From Bathymodiolus brooksi methanotrophic gill symbiont (lineage in GTDB: Bacteria > Pseudomonadota > Gammaproteobacteria > Methylococcales > Methylomonadaceae): 34,599 bases of DNA. The DNA is taken from positions 1-34,599 of the forward strand of contig JAJJBE010000155.1 of assembly GCA_020996635.1 (NCBI GenBank), given 5' to 3'. Positions 26,787 through 34,524 of this stretch are shown piece after piece. The translations under genes and the position numbers were made by a program. A model generated the notes under the pieces. The model was not told where the DNA came from. It saw only the letters and a program-made list of their open reading frames with translations, and ran no database searches. Each line of letters starts with the position of its first letter. Positions within the stretch are counted from its first letter, which is position 1.

Positions 26787-27314
26787 CTACTTTTGGTAGC
26801 GAGCGATGCTTTCAGTAATTTCTTGTTCAGCTTCTTTAATGCCAAACCAGCCTTCAACTTTCACCCACTTGTCTTTTTCTAAATCTTTATAATGCTCAAA
26901 AAAGTGAGTCATCTTAGCTAAATCAATTTCTGGGAAATCTAAATAGCTTTCAATCTTATCGTAATAAGTTGTCAGCTTTTGTACAGGAACAGCAAGGATT
27001 TTGGCATCTTCACCTGCTTCATCAGACATTTTTAATACGCCAACAGGGCGACAACGAATCACACTACCTGCCAAAATAGGTGCGGGTGTCATAACTAGTA
27101 CGTCTACTGGATCGCCATCATCAGATAACGTGTGTGGAATATAGCCGTAGTTTGCAGGGTATTGCATCGCTGTGCCCATAAAACGGTCAACAGTTAAAGC
27201 GCCTGTGTCTTTATCCACTTCGTATTTTACAGGATCACTGTATGCTGGGATTTCAATGATAACGTTAATATCGCTAGGAAGGTCTTTTCCTGGTGTGACA
27301 TTTTCAAATGACAT
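26787..27314 (-). CDS. ppa: Inorganic pyrophosphatase
   Basis: A family I soluble pyrophosphatase of 175 residues, the length of the E. coli enzyme. The metal-binding signature [13 protein letters not shown] (about 65-77), the N-terminal [19 protein letters not shown] and the later [11 protein letters not shown] are visible. It hydrolyses pyrophosphate from biosynthetic reactions in the cytoplasm. A TATAAT on the minus strand at 27350-27355 could be its -10 element, but no convincing -35 goes with it. Confidence 0.95.
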   Translation of the reverse strand: MSFENVTPGKDLPSDINVIIEIPAYSDPVKYEVDKDTGALTVDRFMGTAMQYPANYGYIPHTLSDDGDPVDVLVMTPAPILAGSVIRCRPVGVLKMSDEAGEDAKILAVPVQKLTTYYDKIESYLDFPEIDLAKMTHFFEHYKDLEKDKWVKVEGWFGIKEAEQEITESIARYQK

Positions 27315-27425
27315 AGTTTTCTCGTAATTAAATTAAAAAAATCTTGTTTATTATACGCAATTTGTACTGGAGCGAAGCGTATAATATGGTGATTGAAAAT
27401 TCAATTAAAAAGCTTAGGAAATAAG

Positions 27426-28241
27426 ATGCAAGGAATTCTACGTAAAATGGAAACGGAGCTTTCACAGCCTGTTAAATATGTACTGCCTTTAGGGGAGCAA
27501 AAAGTTGAACTTAATTCTTTTATAGGTAAGCCTATAAAGCTAATATTCAAAGGGCATATTGCCTGCATTCATTGCCAACGAGATATAAAAAAGAGTTTTA
27601 GTCAGGGGTACTGTTACCCGTGTTTTAGTTCATTAGCACAGTGTGATCTTTGTATTATGAAACCTGAGACTTGTCATTATGAAGCGGGTACCTGTCGTGA
27701 GCCAGAGTGGGGCGAAGAGTTTTGCTTTCAGCCGCATTATGTTTATTTGGCAAATTCTTCAGGTGCTAAAGTGGGTATTACGCGGCACACACAAATCCCT
27801 ACGCGCTGGATAGACCAAGGTGCTGTGCAAGCATTACCTATTTTTAAGGTTAAATCACGCTATATTTCTGGTTTGGTAGAGGTCGCTATTGCTGAGTATG
27901 TCAGTGATAAAACTAGCTGGCAGCGAATGCTGAAAAACTTACAAGAGCCTGTCAATTTAATGGAAAAAAGAGATGAGTTGCTATTATTATGCAAGGATAA
28001 ATTAGCAGAAATTACTGAAAGATTTGGTGATGATGCGATTGAATTATTGACTGATGCAGATGTCGTTGATATTCAATATCCAGCTGAACGTTACCCTGAG
28101 AAAGTGAAATCATTTAACTTTGATAAAGTGCCAGAAGTAGCCGGTATTTTGCAGGGAATAAAAGGCCAATATTTATTATTAGATACCGGTGTGATTAATA
28201 TACGCAAATTTACTGGGTATGATGTGGAGTTTATTGCTTAA
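27426..28241 (+). CDS. DUF2797 protein with zinc-binding Cys pairs
   Basis: A 271-residue protein of the DUF2797 family; function unknown. Residues 47-90 hold regularly spaced Cys residues (CIHC, CYPC, CDLC, then two single Cys), probably binding zinc. They are followed by HYVYLANSSGAKVGITR (about 104-120), which resembles the GIY-YIG nuclease start; ILQGIKGQYLL lies near the C-terminus. The frame opens at 27393, but the ATG at 27426 is chosen because AGGA lies seven bases upstream. The stop overlaps the deformylase ATG by one base (TAATG), so the two were a coupled pair. Confidence 0.85.
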   Translation: MQGILRKMETELSQPVKYVLPLGEQKVELNSFIGKPIKLIFKGHIACIHCQRDIKKSFSQGYCYPCFSSLAQCDLCIMKPETCHYEAGTCREPEWGEEFCFQPHYVYLANSSGAKVGITRHTQIPTRWIDQGAVQALPIFKVKSRYISGLVEVAIAEYVSDKTSWQRMLKNLQEPVNLMEKRDELLLLCKDKLAEITERFGDDAIELLTDADVVDIQYPAERYPEKVKSFNFDKVPEVAGILQGIKGQYLLLDTGVINIRKFTGYDVEFIA

Positions 28242-28767
28242 TGAGTAAGCGAGAAATTGTACAGTTAGGTAATGAAGTATTAAGGCAAACTGCAAAGATT
28301 GTTGACGATATAGGTTCAAGTGAAATTCAGCAAGTTATTAAAGACTTGCTGTGTACTTTAGAAGGGACTAGTGGCGTGTAGGTATTGCTGCGCCTCAAAT
28401 TGCTGAATCTTGGCAAATTTTAGTGTTGGCATCAAGGCCGACACCCCGTTATCCAGATGCACCTAATATGCCGGAAACTGTGATGATTAATCCTAGTTTT
28501 ATTGCTTTATCGGATGAAATAGAAAAAGACTGGGAAGGTTGTTTGAGTATTCCTGATATTAGAGCTAAAGTACCAAGGTATAAGCTGATTAAAATTAGCT
28601 ATACAAGCCAACAAGGTTACCAAGAAAGTATGGAATTAAGTGGTTTTGTGGTGCGAGTTTTTCAACATGAATACGACCATTTAAACGGCTTGGTTTATTT
28701 AGATCGTGTAGAAAATAATCGAGATATTTTTTCAGAAGTTGAGTACTTGAAATTGAAAACACCCTAA
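28241..28767 (+). pseudogene. def: Peptide deformylase, broken by a frameshift
   Basis: The ATG at 28241 starts MSKREIVQLGNEVLRQTAKI but the frame ends in TAG at 28379-28381 after TSGV. The sequence continues one frame over as GVGIAAPQI (motif 1), EGCLSIP (motif 2) and QHEYDHLNG (metal-binding HExxH-type motif 3) up to 28767. Removing the duplicated GT at 28376-28379 restores GTSGVGIAAPQ exactly. All catalytic motifs survive, so the break is recent or an assembly error. The usual Gly after PQ-x is replaced by Ala-Glu-Ser here, suggesting a divergent, perhaps secondary, deformylase. Coupled to the DUF2797 gene upstream. Confidence 0.88.
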
Positions 28768-28794
28768 TTAAGTTTCGATTTAATTAGGGTGTTT
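28757..28794. terminator. Bidirectional terminator between def and ispH
   Basis: A perfect 15-bp stem, AAACACCCTAATTAA and its complement, encloses an eight-base loop. It overlaps the def stop codon (28765-28767) and lies just past the ispH stop on the other strand. A and T runs at both edges fit use by both convergent units. Confidence 0.8.
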
Positions 28795-28811
28795 AAGGCA
28801 TTACTATTTAT

Positions 28812-29762
28812 TTATATGTTCATATGTAATTTTAATTCTTTAGGTAAAGTAAACACAACTTTTTCTTCAATGCCTTTAATTTCTACCGCAGTTTCACCGC
28901 CCCAGTCTTGTAATTGGTTGATCACTTCTTGAACCAATATTTCAGGTGCTGATGCGCCTGCAGTAACTCCAACAGTATCAATTCCATCGAACCATTCTTT
29001 TTTCATATCAGCAGCAGTATCAATCAAATGAGCTGGCTTGCCAATTTGCTCGGCAATTTCACGTAAGCGATTTGAGTTTGAGCTATTAGGTGAGCCTACG
29101 ACTAAAATAATATCCGCTGTTTCTGCTAAATCATGGATAGCATCTTGGCGGTTTTGTGTCGCATAGCAAATATCATCTTTCTTTTGTTCTTGAATATCAG
29201 GGAAGTACTCATGTAAGGCATCAACCATAACGCGAGTATCTGTCATAGATAAGGTTGTTTGGGTGACATAAGCAAGGTTTTTAGGGTTGTTGACTTTAGC
29301 ATTTTTAACGTCTTCAGGCGTTTCAACAAGATAAATAGCACCATTTTTTGTGGTTTTTTCATATTGCCCCATTGTACCTTCTACTTCTGGATGTCCTTCG
29401 TGACCGATAAGAAATACTTCACGATCTGCTTTAGCGTGTTTAGCCACTTGGATGTGAACTTTAGTGACAAGAGGGCAGGTTGCATCAAAGACTGTTAAGT
29501 TTCTATCGATAGCTTCTTGTTGTACTTTTTTAGACACACCATGTGCACTAAAAATAAGATAAGAGCCTTCAGGAACATCAATTAATTCTTCAATAAAAAT
29601 AGCACCTTTTTCGCGTAAACCTTCAACAACGGTACGGTTATGTACTACTTCATGACGGACATAAATAGGTGCGCCAAAAGCTTCAATAGCGGTGTCTACA
29701 ATTTCAATGGCACGGTCAACACCGGCACAAAAACCACGTGGGTTAGCAAGTTCAATTTTCAT
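28812..29762 (-). CDS. ispH: 4-hydroxy-3-methylbut-2-enyl diphosphate reductase
   Basis: IspH is the last enzyme of the MEP pathway, giving IPP and DMAPP, the substrates of IspA elsewhere in this window. The 316-residue protein carries the three cluster Cys residues: Cys12 ([12 protein letters not shown]), Cys96 (FDATCPLV) and Cys199 ([10 protein letters not shown]). The EGHPEVEGT segment holds the conserved His and Glu near the active site. It sits 51 bases after the trhP stop on the same strand, separated by a spacer with no evident terminator, so co-transcription is possible. Confidence 0.96.
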   Translation of the reverse strand: MKIELANPRGFCAGVDRAIEIVDTAIEAFGAPIYVRHEVVHNRTVVEGLREKGAIFIEELIDVPEGSYLIFSAHGVSKKVQQEAIDRNLTVFDATCPLVTKVHIQVAKHAKADREVFLIGHEGHPEVEGTMGQYEKTTKNGAIYLVETPEDVKNAKVNNPKNLAYVTQTTLSMTDTRVMVDALHEYFPDIQEQKKDDICYATQNRQDAIHDLAETADIILVVGSPNSSNSNRLREIAEQIGKPAHLIDTAADMKKEWFDGIDTVGVTAGASAPEILVQEVINQLQDWGGETAVEIKGIEEKVVFTLPKELKLHMNI

Positions 29763-29813
29763 AATAGTTTATATAGTGTGAGTTAGGAGCGAGGGTTAAA
29801 TCATTCTCGTTCC

Positions 29814-31160
29814 TTAATAGTAGCGAGAAAGTAGGCCGAGATTGTTTTCAAAATTAGGTAATGGTATTTTTACTTGGTAGCCGCCGCCTGATGCTTCTTG
29901 CATAGGGTTACCATGTAGATCTTCCATGCGATCCACGATAATATCACGATTGCCCGCAGGGTGTATAAACTCAAGTTTATCACCGACCGAAAATTTATTT
30001 TTAACGGCAATTTCTGCTAAGCCGGTTGTCGTATCATAATGGACAATTTCACCGCAAAATTGTTGTCGGTGGCTTTTGGAATAACCCGTGATGTAGTTTT
30101 GCTGCTCATGGGTATGATGGCGCTGATAAAAACCATCGGTATAACCGCGATTGGCTAGGTTTTCTAGCACGCCAATAAGCTCAGGTTGGAATGCCTTGCC
30201 AGCCAATGCATCATCAATTGCTAGTCGATAGGTTTGTGCAGTACGTGCAACATAATAGTGTGATTTGGTACGACCTTCGATTTTTAGGCAGTCGATACCA
30301 ATATCAACTAAACGCTGTACATGTTCAATAGCACGTAAGTCTTTAGAGTTCATAATGTAAGTGCCGTGTTCATCCTCTGATATCGGCATTAGCTCGCCCG
30401 GGCGACCTTCTTCTTCTAGGAAATAAGTTTTATCAGCAAGAGGATGACGATCGGCACCGCCACAACTTGCAGTGCTAGGGTTTAAAATATCCATAGAAAG
30501 TACATCGCTTTCTGCAACTAAATCACCCTCGGCATTTTCATGCGCAGGTTTGGTATCATATTTCCAGCGGCAAGAGTTTGTGCAAGTGCCTTGGTTAGGG
30601 TCGCGATGATTAAAATAGCCTGACAATAAACAACGACCAGAATAAGCAATACAAAGTGCGCCATGTACAAAAACTTCAAGTTCAATATCTGGGCACTCTT
30701 GGCGAATTTCAGCGATTTCATCTAAGGATAATTCGCGAGATAAGATAATACGTTCTACCCCCATCGATTCCCAGAACTTAACCGTCGCAAAGTTAACCGT
30801 ATTAGCTTGTACCGATAAATGAATGGGCATATCTGGCCATTTTTCACGGGTCATCATAATAAGGCCGGGGTCGGCCATGATTAAAGCATCGGGTTTCATT
30901 GCGATGATAGGCGCGATGTCATTAATAAAACTTTTTACTTTGGTATTGTGTGGAATGACATTAGTCGCTAAAAAGAATTTTTTACCTAAAGAATGTGCCT
31001 CAGCAATTCCTTTGGCAAGATTTTCATCTAAAAAATCATTATTTCTAACTCGCAAACTATAGCGGGGTTGGCCCGCATAAATGGCATCTGCACCATAAGC
31101 AAAAGCGTAGCGCATATTTTTTAAAGTGCCAGCCGGCGAGAGAAGTTCGACTTTTTTCAT
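29814..31160 (-). CDS. trhP: Peptidase U32-family tRNA hydroxylation protein (YegQ/TrhP)
   Basis: A 448-residue U32 family protein equivalent to E. coli YegQ (TrhP), which is needed for 5-hydroxyuridine formation at the tRNA wobble position. MKKVELLSPAGTLKNMRYAF, EVFVHGALCIAYSGRCLLSG and the Cys cluster GTCTNSCRW with another Cys near CGGADRHP suggest an iron-sulfur site. LKIEGRTKSHYYVA is the other family signature. GGAGATAAATC... upstream (ATGGAGATA on the plus side reversed) gives only a modest ribosome site. The enzymatic name is based on family knowledge. Confidence 0.93.
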   Translation of the reverse strand: MKKVELLSPAGTLKNMRYAFAYGADAIYAGQPRYSLRVRNNDFLDENLAKGIAEAHSLGKKFFLATNVIPHNTKVKSFINDIAPIIAMKPDALIMADPGLIMMTREKWPDMPIHLSVQANTVNFATVKFWESMGVERIILSRELSLDEIAEIRQECPDIELEVFVHGALCIAYSGRCLLSGYFNHRDPNQGTCTNSCRWKYDTKPAHENAEGDLVAESDVLSMDILNPSTASCGGADRHPLADKTYFLEEEGRPGELMPISEDEHGTYIMNSKDLRAIEHVQRLVDIGIDCLKIEGRTKSHYYVARTAQTYRLAIDDALAGKAFQPELIGVLENLANRGYTDGFYQRHHTHEQQNYITGYSKSHRQQFCGEIVHYDTTTGLAEIAVKNKFSVGDKLEFIHPAGNRDIIVDRMEDLHGNPMQEASGGGYQVKIPLPNFENNLGLLSRYY

Positions 31161-31324
31161 GGAGATAAATCTAAGGGTATATTAATAATAGTGGCTATTT
31201 TACCTTATAGTAATGATTCTAAATAGTTTAGATATTTTGAGGGAAATAATTAAAAATATAGGTGAGTAGAAATGATTGAGAAATGTGATATTGTTTGTTA
31301 GGACAATAGACAGTATTAAGTAAA
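31161..31324. other. AT-rich spacer upstream of trhP
   Basis: No open frame or palindrome of note. It should contain the trhP promoter on the minus strand, but no clear -35/-10 pair is evident. Confidence 0.4.
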
Positions 31325-31585
31325 AGCGGTGGGCGCGCCTAAAGATTTTGGGACTCCTGTCGCAAAAATCGATTCGCCACGCGGCGAATCAATAATGCCC
31401 CGATACGCCCTGCGTTCGGATTAACTACGCACAAAAGCTGCTTCGTTAATCCTACCTCAAATGGCTCTACGGCTCTCCGGGATAAAATTTTTACCGCCTG
31501 AGCGAACTTACAGTTCACTTCAGATTGGTAAATTTCCCTTCGCCTATCGCGGACTAAAAATCATCCCTGATTTTCAGCGTAGGAT
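31325..31585. repeat. GC-richer block of nested palindromes
   Basis: The block stands out from its AT-rich surroundings. It contains GATTCGCC-ACGC-GGCGAATC (an 8-bp perfect stem, about 31369-31388), GGATTAAC paired with GTTAATCC across 19 bases (about 31418-31452), GAAC-TTACA-GTTC and other short inverted repeats. No protein frame is convincing. It looks like a mosaic of dispersed intergenic repeats; no second copy is present in this window. Confidence 0.5.
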
Positions 31586-31587
31586 CG

Positions 31588-31616
31588 TTTTCACTAGATA
31601 ATTTATCTAGTATTAA
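31588..31616 (+). promoter_or_regulatory. Candidate promoter with a palindrome filling the -35/-10 spacer
   Basis: TTTTCA (31588-31593) and TATTAA (31611-31616) are separated by exactly 17 bases, CTAGATAATTTATCTAG, which is a perfect palindrome around a central base (extended to ACTAGATAATTTATCTAGT). A start site expected near 31623 would fall at the beginning of the riboswitch. The palindrome is a likely operator. The -35 and -10 matches are moderate (four of six each). Confidence 0.5.
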
Positions 31617-31620
31617 ATTA

Positions 31621-31711
31621 ATCGCTAAACCTCGGCGTGAGTCAGGGACAGAAAGCTACAGATCTTTAAAGGGTTTCATGCCCCTATTTTCCAAAGATGG
31701 CTGAACTGCAT
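31621..31711 (+). ncRNA. Cyclic-di-GMP-I (GEMM) riboswitch
   Basis: The order of conserved elements matches the GEMM-I aptamer: AAACC, then a hairpin CCTCGGC-GTGA-GTCAGGG closed by a GNRA tetraloop, GGGAC, AAAGCTAC, and a second stem ATCTTT / AAAGAT followed by GGCTGAACTGC. Consensus pieces for comparison are GCAAACC, GGGACGCAAAGCYAC and AGATAGCCGGGTTRCC. The sequence has drifted at a few usually conserved bases (GACAG for GACGC). The aptamer ends next to the AAAGGA ribosome site of the following PEP-CTERM gene, which suggests control of translation. GEMM riboswitches in front of PEP-CTERM genes are a known pairing. Confidence 0.75.
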
Positions 31712-31731
31712 TGATAGAAAGGAAAAATATT

Positions 31732-32316
31732 ATGAAAAAAATTATACTTACGTGTTTATTTTTAATGCTTGGCTTAACGCTATCTATTGCAAATGCTGCT
31801 TTAGTGACTCTAAATGCCACTCAAGCACAAACTATTAGTGGCCAAGATTTCAATTTCAACTTCGCTGATTTAGCCAGTTCAGATAATACAGGTGGTACTT
31901 TTGTTATCCATGCGCAAGGTGATTATGATGGCGCAAGTGATGAAAGCTTAGCATGGGATATTGATGGTTTAACTTCTGCGGCGGCTGTGGGTGGGTTTAT
32001 CAACGGTATAAATGGAGTTGGCGGCCCATTTGATTTTGTTAATGTTTTTCAACCATTAGGAAATATTGAATTCCAAAGAACGTATGCACTTAGTGCAGCA
32101 CTACTAAATAGCATCTTAGCAGATGGTATGTTGAATATATTTGTTAATTTAAACGATAGTGTTAATCTCTTTAATCCCCCTAACTTCGTTGAGGTAACAC
32201 TTACTTATAATAGCGATGTTTCTGCTGTTCCAGTTCCAGCCGCAGTATGGCTTATGGGATCAGGCTTGTTAGGTTTAATGGGCTTCAGCCGTAAAAATAA
32301 AAAATTAGCTGCTTAA
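31732..32316 (+). CDS. PEP-CTERM sorting domain protein
   Basis: A 194-residue exported protein: signal peptide MKKIILTCLFLMLGLTLSIANA (1-22), an acidic Asn/Asp/Gly-rich central part with no recognisable enzyme motif, and the C-terminal signal VPVPAAVWLMGSGLLGLMGF followed by basic residues, the PEP-CTERM tripartite signal read by exosortase. Such proteins are processed for surface or extracellular display, often with exopolysaccharide. The ATG at 31732 is chosen over TTG at 31711 since it starts the signal peptide and has AAAGGA eight bases upstream. Control by c-di-GMP is suggested by the riboswitch. The central domain is of unknown function. Confidence 0.88.
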   Translation: MKKIILTCLFLMLGLTLSIANAALVTLNATQAQTISGQDFNFNFADLASSDNTGGTFVIHAQGDYDGASDESLAWDIDGLTSAAAVGGFINGINGVGGPFDFVNVFQPLGNIEFQRTYALSAALLNSILADGMLNIFVNLNDSVNLFNPPNFVEVTLTYNSDVSAVPVPAAVWLMGSGLLGLMGFSRKNKKLAA

Positions 32317-32337
32317 TATTTTTAAGTCAGATAATAG

Positions 32338-32372
32338 AAAGCCGTAGCGATTAAGTTCGTTGCGGCTTTTTT
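32338..32372 (+). terminator. Terminator after the PEP-CTERM gene
   Basis: AAAGCCGTAGCG pairs with CGTTGCGGCTTT (with G-T pairs) and is followed by TTTTTT, about 20 bases after the stop codon. Confidence 0.8.
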
Positions 32373-32466
32373 GTATTTGCCTGTCAGGATATTTTTGGGA
32401 GTGTTTTAAAAACCAGAATAAAAGTTCTTATCTTAAGTTTATTGATTGTTTTAAAGAAATTTCCTG

Positions 32467-32516
32467 GTGGCATAAAAAACCCCCTTTAAAGTAAAGCTTA
32501 AAAAGGAGGCTTTTAA
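32467..32516 (-). terminator. Terminator of the fae-like gene
   Basis: On the minus strand GCCTCCTTTTTAAG pairs with CTTTAAAGGGGG (several G-T pairs) and runs into TTTTTTA, about 25 bases beyond the stop of the fae-like gene. Confidence 0.65.
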
Positions 32517-32536
32517 ATGATTAAAACTGGCTAAAA

Positions 32537-33085
32537 TTAAATCTTGCCATCTAATCCCATTTGGAAATATTTGTGAGTGATTTTATCTTGGTTATCTAAT
32601 AACCAATCAATACTAGGCTCGTTATTCATCGCTTTTTTAATGGCTAATGCAGTCGCTTTACGATGGATATCAAACAAGATTTGGTGGTCTAAGTTATCAT
32701 CAGTTGCAACACTTGGGTTTAACCAAACTGAACAAATAATACCTAAGTCATTGGCTTTTTCTTTTGGAATATCACCAGCGCGCACAGCATCTAAAACGCC
32801 ATTAGCAATCGCAGCTTGTACTGTACCCATAAGGATATTAGTGTAGCGATTGTTATTAACAGTAACTTTGCTAACCATTAATGTTACAGGGCGCACTTGA
32901 ATATCAGTATTTAAAATAGCAAACACTTTAGAGTGACCTTTTGCTTGGTCGCCAGTTAAAGTCGCTAATGCTGTTCCCACAGGTCCATCTAACTCACCAA
33001 TAACAATCTCAGGTTCTGCTGCTGTTCCAGGTGGGCCACCGGCAACAAGAGCTTCTCCAGTACGTAAAACGATTCTATCGCTCAT
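32537..33085 (-). CDS. Formaldehyde-activating enzyme paralogue (Fae family)
   Basis: A 182-residue protein clearly of the Fae family: GEALV at the N-terminus, LMVSKVTVNNNRYTNILMGT in the middle, then AIANGVLDAVRAGDIPKEKA and AIKKAMNNEP. Fae condenses formaldehyde with tetrahydromethanopterin. The residue aligned with the proposed catalytic His22 of the M. extorquens enzyme (AHIDLIIG) is Glu24 here (AEPEIVIG), so this is probably a paralogue (Fae2/Fae3-like) whose activity may differ. The frame extends to 33133, but the ATG at 33085 has GGAG at good spacing and gives the family-like N-terminus. Divergent from a radical SAM gene across 71 bases. Confidence 0.88.
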   Translation of the reverse strand: MSDRIVLRTGEALVAGGPPGTAAEPEIVIGELDGPVGTALATLTGDQAKGHSKVFAILNTDIQVRPVTLMVSKVTVNNNRYTNILMGTVQAAIANGVLDAVRAGDIPKEKANDLGIICSVWLNPSVATDDNLDHQILFDIHRKATALAIKKAMNNEPSIDWLLDNQDKITHKYFQMGLDGKI

Positions 33086-33156
33086 TTTTTTCTCCAAAAA
33101 GGGTAAATCAAAAAGTATCAGGTAGAATAACATTTTTTAGCAAAAACTACCGTGTA

Positions 33157-34017
33157 ATGTCTCAGTTAACTGTAAAAGATCATAATCGTGATGCGATTGG
33201 CTTTAAATATATTTACCCCGTTATTTCTAGGCGCTCGGGCGGCTTATCAATTGGTATTAATGTTAATACTAATAATGCCTGTAATTGGGCTTGTGTTTAT
33301 TGCCAAGTACCTGATTTATCTATAGGTTCAGCACCTGAATTAGATTTAGAATTGTTGGCAAAAGAATTGGCTGAGTTTTTGCAGGATGTATTGCAGGGTG
33401 ATTTTTATGATCGCTTTGAAATTGAGCAAGATAAACGAGTGATTAAAGATATTGCACTTTCAGGAAATGGAGAGCCTACCAGTGTTAATAATTTTTATTT
33501 AGCGACTAAGACGATTATAGACGTTGTTGAGCAAGCAAATATACCAGCCCCCTTTCAGTATGTATTAATTACTAATGGGAGTTTAATTCATAAGCCTGAT
33601 GTACAAAAAGGTTTGCAACTTTTTAATCAACATAAGGGGCATGTTTGGTTCAAAGTAGATAGTGCAACAGGGGCAGGACGGCGGCTTATTAATCACACGG
33701 CAATCAGCACAGAGCAGCAGCAAAATAATTTAATTTTATCAGCTGAATTATGTAAAACATGGGTGCAAACTTGTGTATTAAGTTATGCGGGGCATGAAAA
33801 GGAAGGTTTGTTGACGAAAGTTGAGCAAGCAGCTTATTTAGCATTGCTAAAATATATCATTCAGAAAGTTAATATACAAGGTGTGATGCTTTATAGTGTT
33901 GCTAGGCCATCACTACAAGCACAAGCTAATTATATCAGCAGTGTAAAAGAAGAGCAGCTGGAAGAGTTTGCTAAAAATATTAGGCTTTTAGGGCTTACTG
34001 TAAAGGTTACTGTCTAA
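33157..34017 (+). CDS. Radical SAM protein of unknown function
   Basis: A 286-residue radical SAM enzyme. The cluster motif CNWACVYC gives Cys42, Cys46 and Cys49. IALSGNGEPT is the SAM-binding glycine motif, of the form seen in COG0731-type (TYW1-related) proteins. LSIGINVNTNN precedes the cluster. No auxiliary cluster motif is obvious, although two Cys are present at CKTWVQTC. The frame is open back to 33031, inside the fae-like gene on the other strand; the ATG at 33157 is preferred, though without a strong ribosome site. Substrate unknown; the divergent Fae paralogue may hint at a C1-related role, which is speculation. Confidence 0.8.
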   Translation: MSQLTVKDHNRDAIGFKYIYPVISRRSGGLSIGINVNTNNACNWACVYCQVPDLSIGSAPELDLELLAKELAEFLQDVLQGDFYDRFEIEQDKRVIKDIALSGNGEPTSVNNFYLATKTIIDVVEQANIPAPFQYVLITNGSLIHKPDVQKGLQLFNQHKGHVWFKVDSATGAGRRLINHTAISTEQQQNNLILSAELCKTWVQTCVLSYAGHEKEGLLTKVEQAAYLALLKYIIQKVNIQGVMLYSVARPSLQAQANYISSVKEEQLEEFAKNIRLLGLTVKVTV

Positions 34018-34320
34018 GGTCAGCAACTCTTAATTTAGGGAAATTCAATACGCTAACCCTAGAAAAGGCTTTAATGCGGATGTTTCTCGCGCTCCCTATC
34101 ACCGCGCAGATAATGTACATGGGGAAATGGGCAGCTTGCCCATTCAGGGGCTGGCAGCCCCTGCTCCCAGAGGATTAAAAGGGGGGTAGGTGTATTGATT
34201 TTATCGGGTAGTGCTCTTGGATAAAAAATGAACAGGAGGGAGCGATTGAATGCTTCATTTTTATTGACGATTATCATTAGGTGTAAATCATAAATTTATG
34301 AAAAATAAAGAGATAAAGTA
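34018..34320. other. Intergenic region with two adjacent palindromes
   Basis: AATGGGCA-GCT-TGCCCATT (34126-34144) is followed at once by CAGGGGCTG-G-CAGCCCCTG (34145-34163). Both stems are perfect. They lie about 110 bases after the radical SAM stop and lack a T run on the plus strand, so they look like repeat hairpins more than a terminator. A 68-codon minus-strand frame crosses them but has no protein-like character. Confidence 0.5.
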
Positions 34321-34524
34321 ATGGCTAAATATTCTAAGCAACAGCAAAAGGCTTCTGTAGAAACTCAAGGTGATGCATTAAAAATGGCTAAGGCGACTCA
34401 AAAGTCAGGGCAATCAAAAGAACAAACTAAGTCAAATACCTCCGGCAAAGCCGGAGGCTTGAAAACCGTGAATCGCTCAAAGCGGGCTGATTCATTGAGC
34501 ACCCAAGGGTGCAAGGGTAACTAA
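34321..34524 (+). pseudogene. DUF2956 gene, 5' part, cut by an IS200/IS605-type element
   Basis: The first 37 codons (MAKYSKQQQKASVETQGDAL, then KMAKATQKSGQSKEQTK) match the start of DUF2956 proteins, small basic gammaproteobacterial proteins of unknown function in which KEQTK is normally followed by LIAQGI-type sequence. Here the frame runs on from codon 38 into insertion-sequence DNA (SNTSGKAGGLK...) and stops at 34524. The native 3' part should lie beyond the far end of the element, outside the window. AAAGAGATAAAGTA precedes the ATG. Confidence 0.7.

Noticed and set aside
27350-27385. Back-to-back TATAAT boxes between ppa and the DUF2797 gene
   Set aside because: TATAAT occurs on both strands, but neither has a convincing -35 hexamer at 16-18 bases, so no promoter is called.
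28341-28400. Programmed frameshift in def
   Set aside because: The sequence around GGCGTGTAGG has no slippery heptamer or A/T run; a GT duplication or sequencing error explains it better.
33031-33156. Longer start for the radical SAM gene, overlapping the fae-like gene
   Set aside because: The added 42 residues are antisense to the fae start region and lack family resemblance.
34071-34277. Minus-strand frame of 68 codons
   Set aside because: It runs across two perfect palindromes, has no family resemblance and no good ribosome site.
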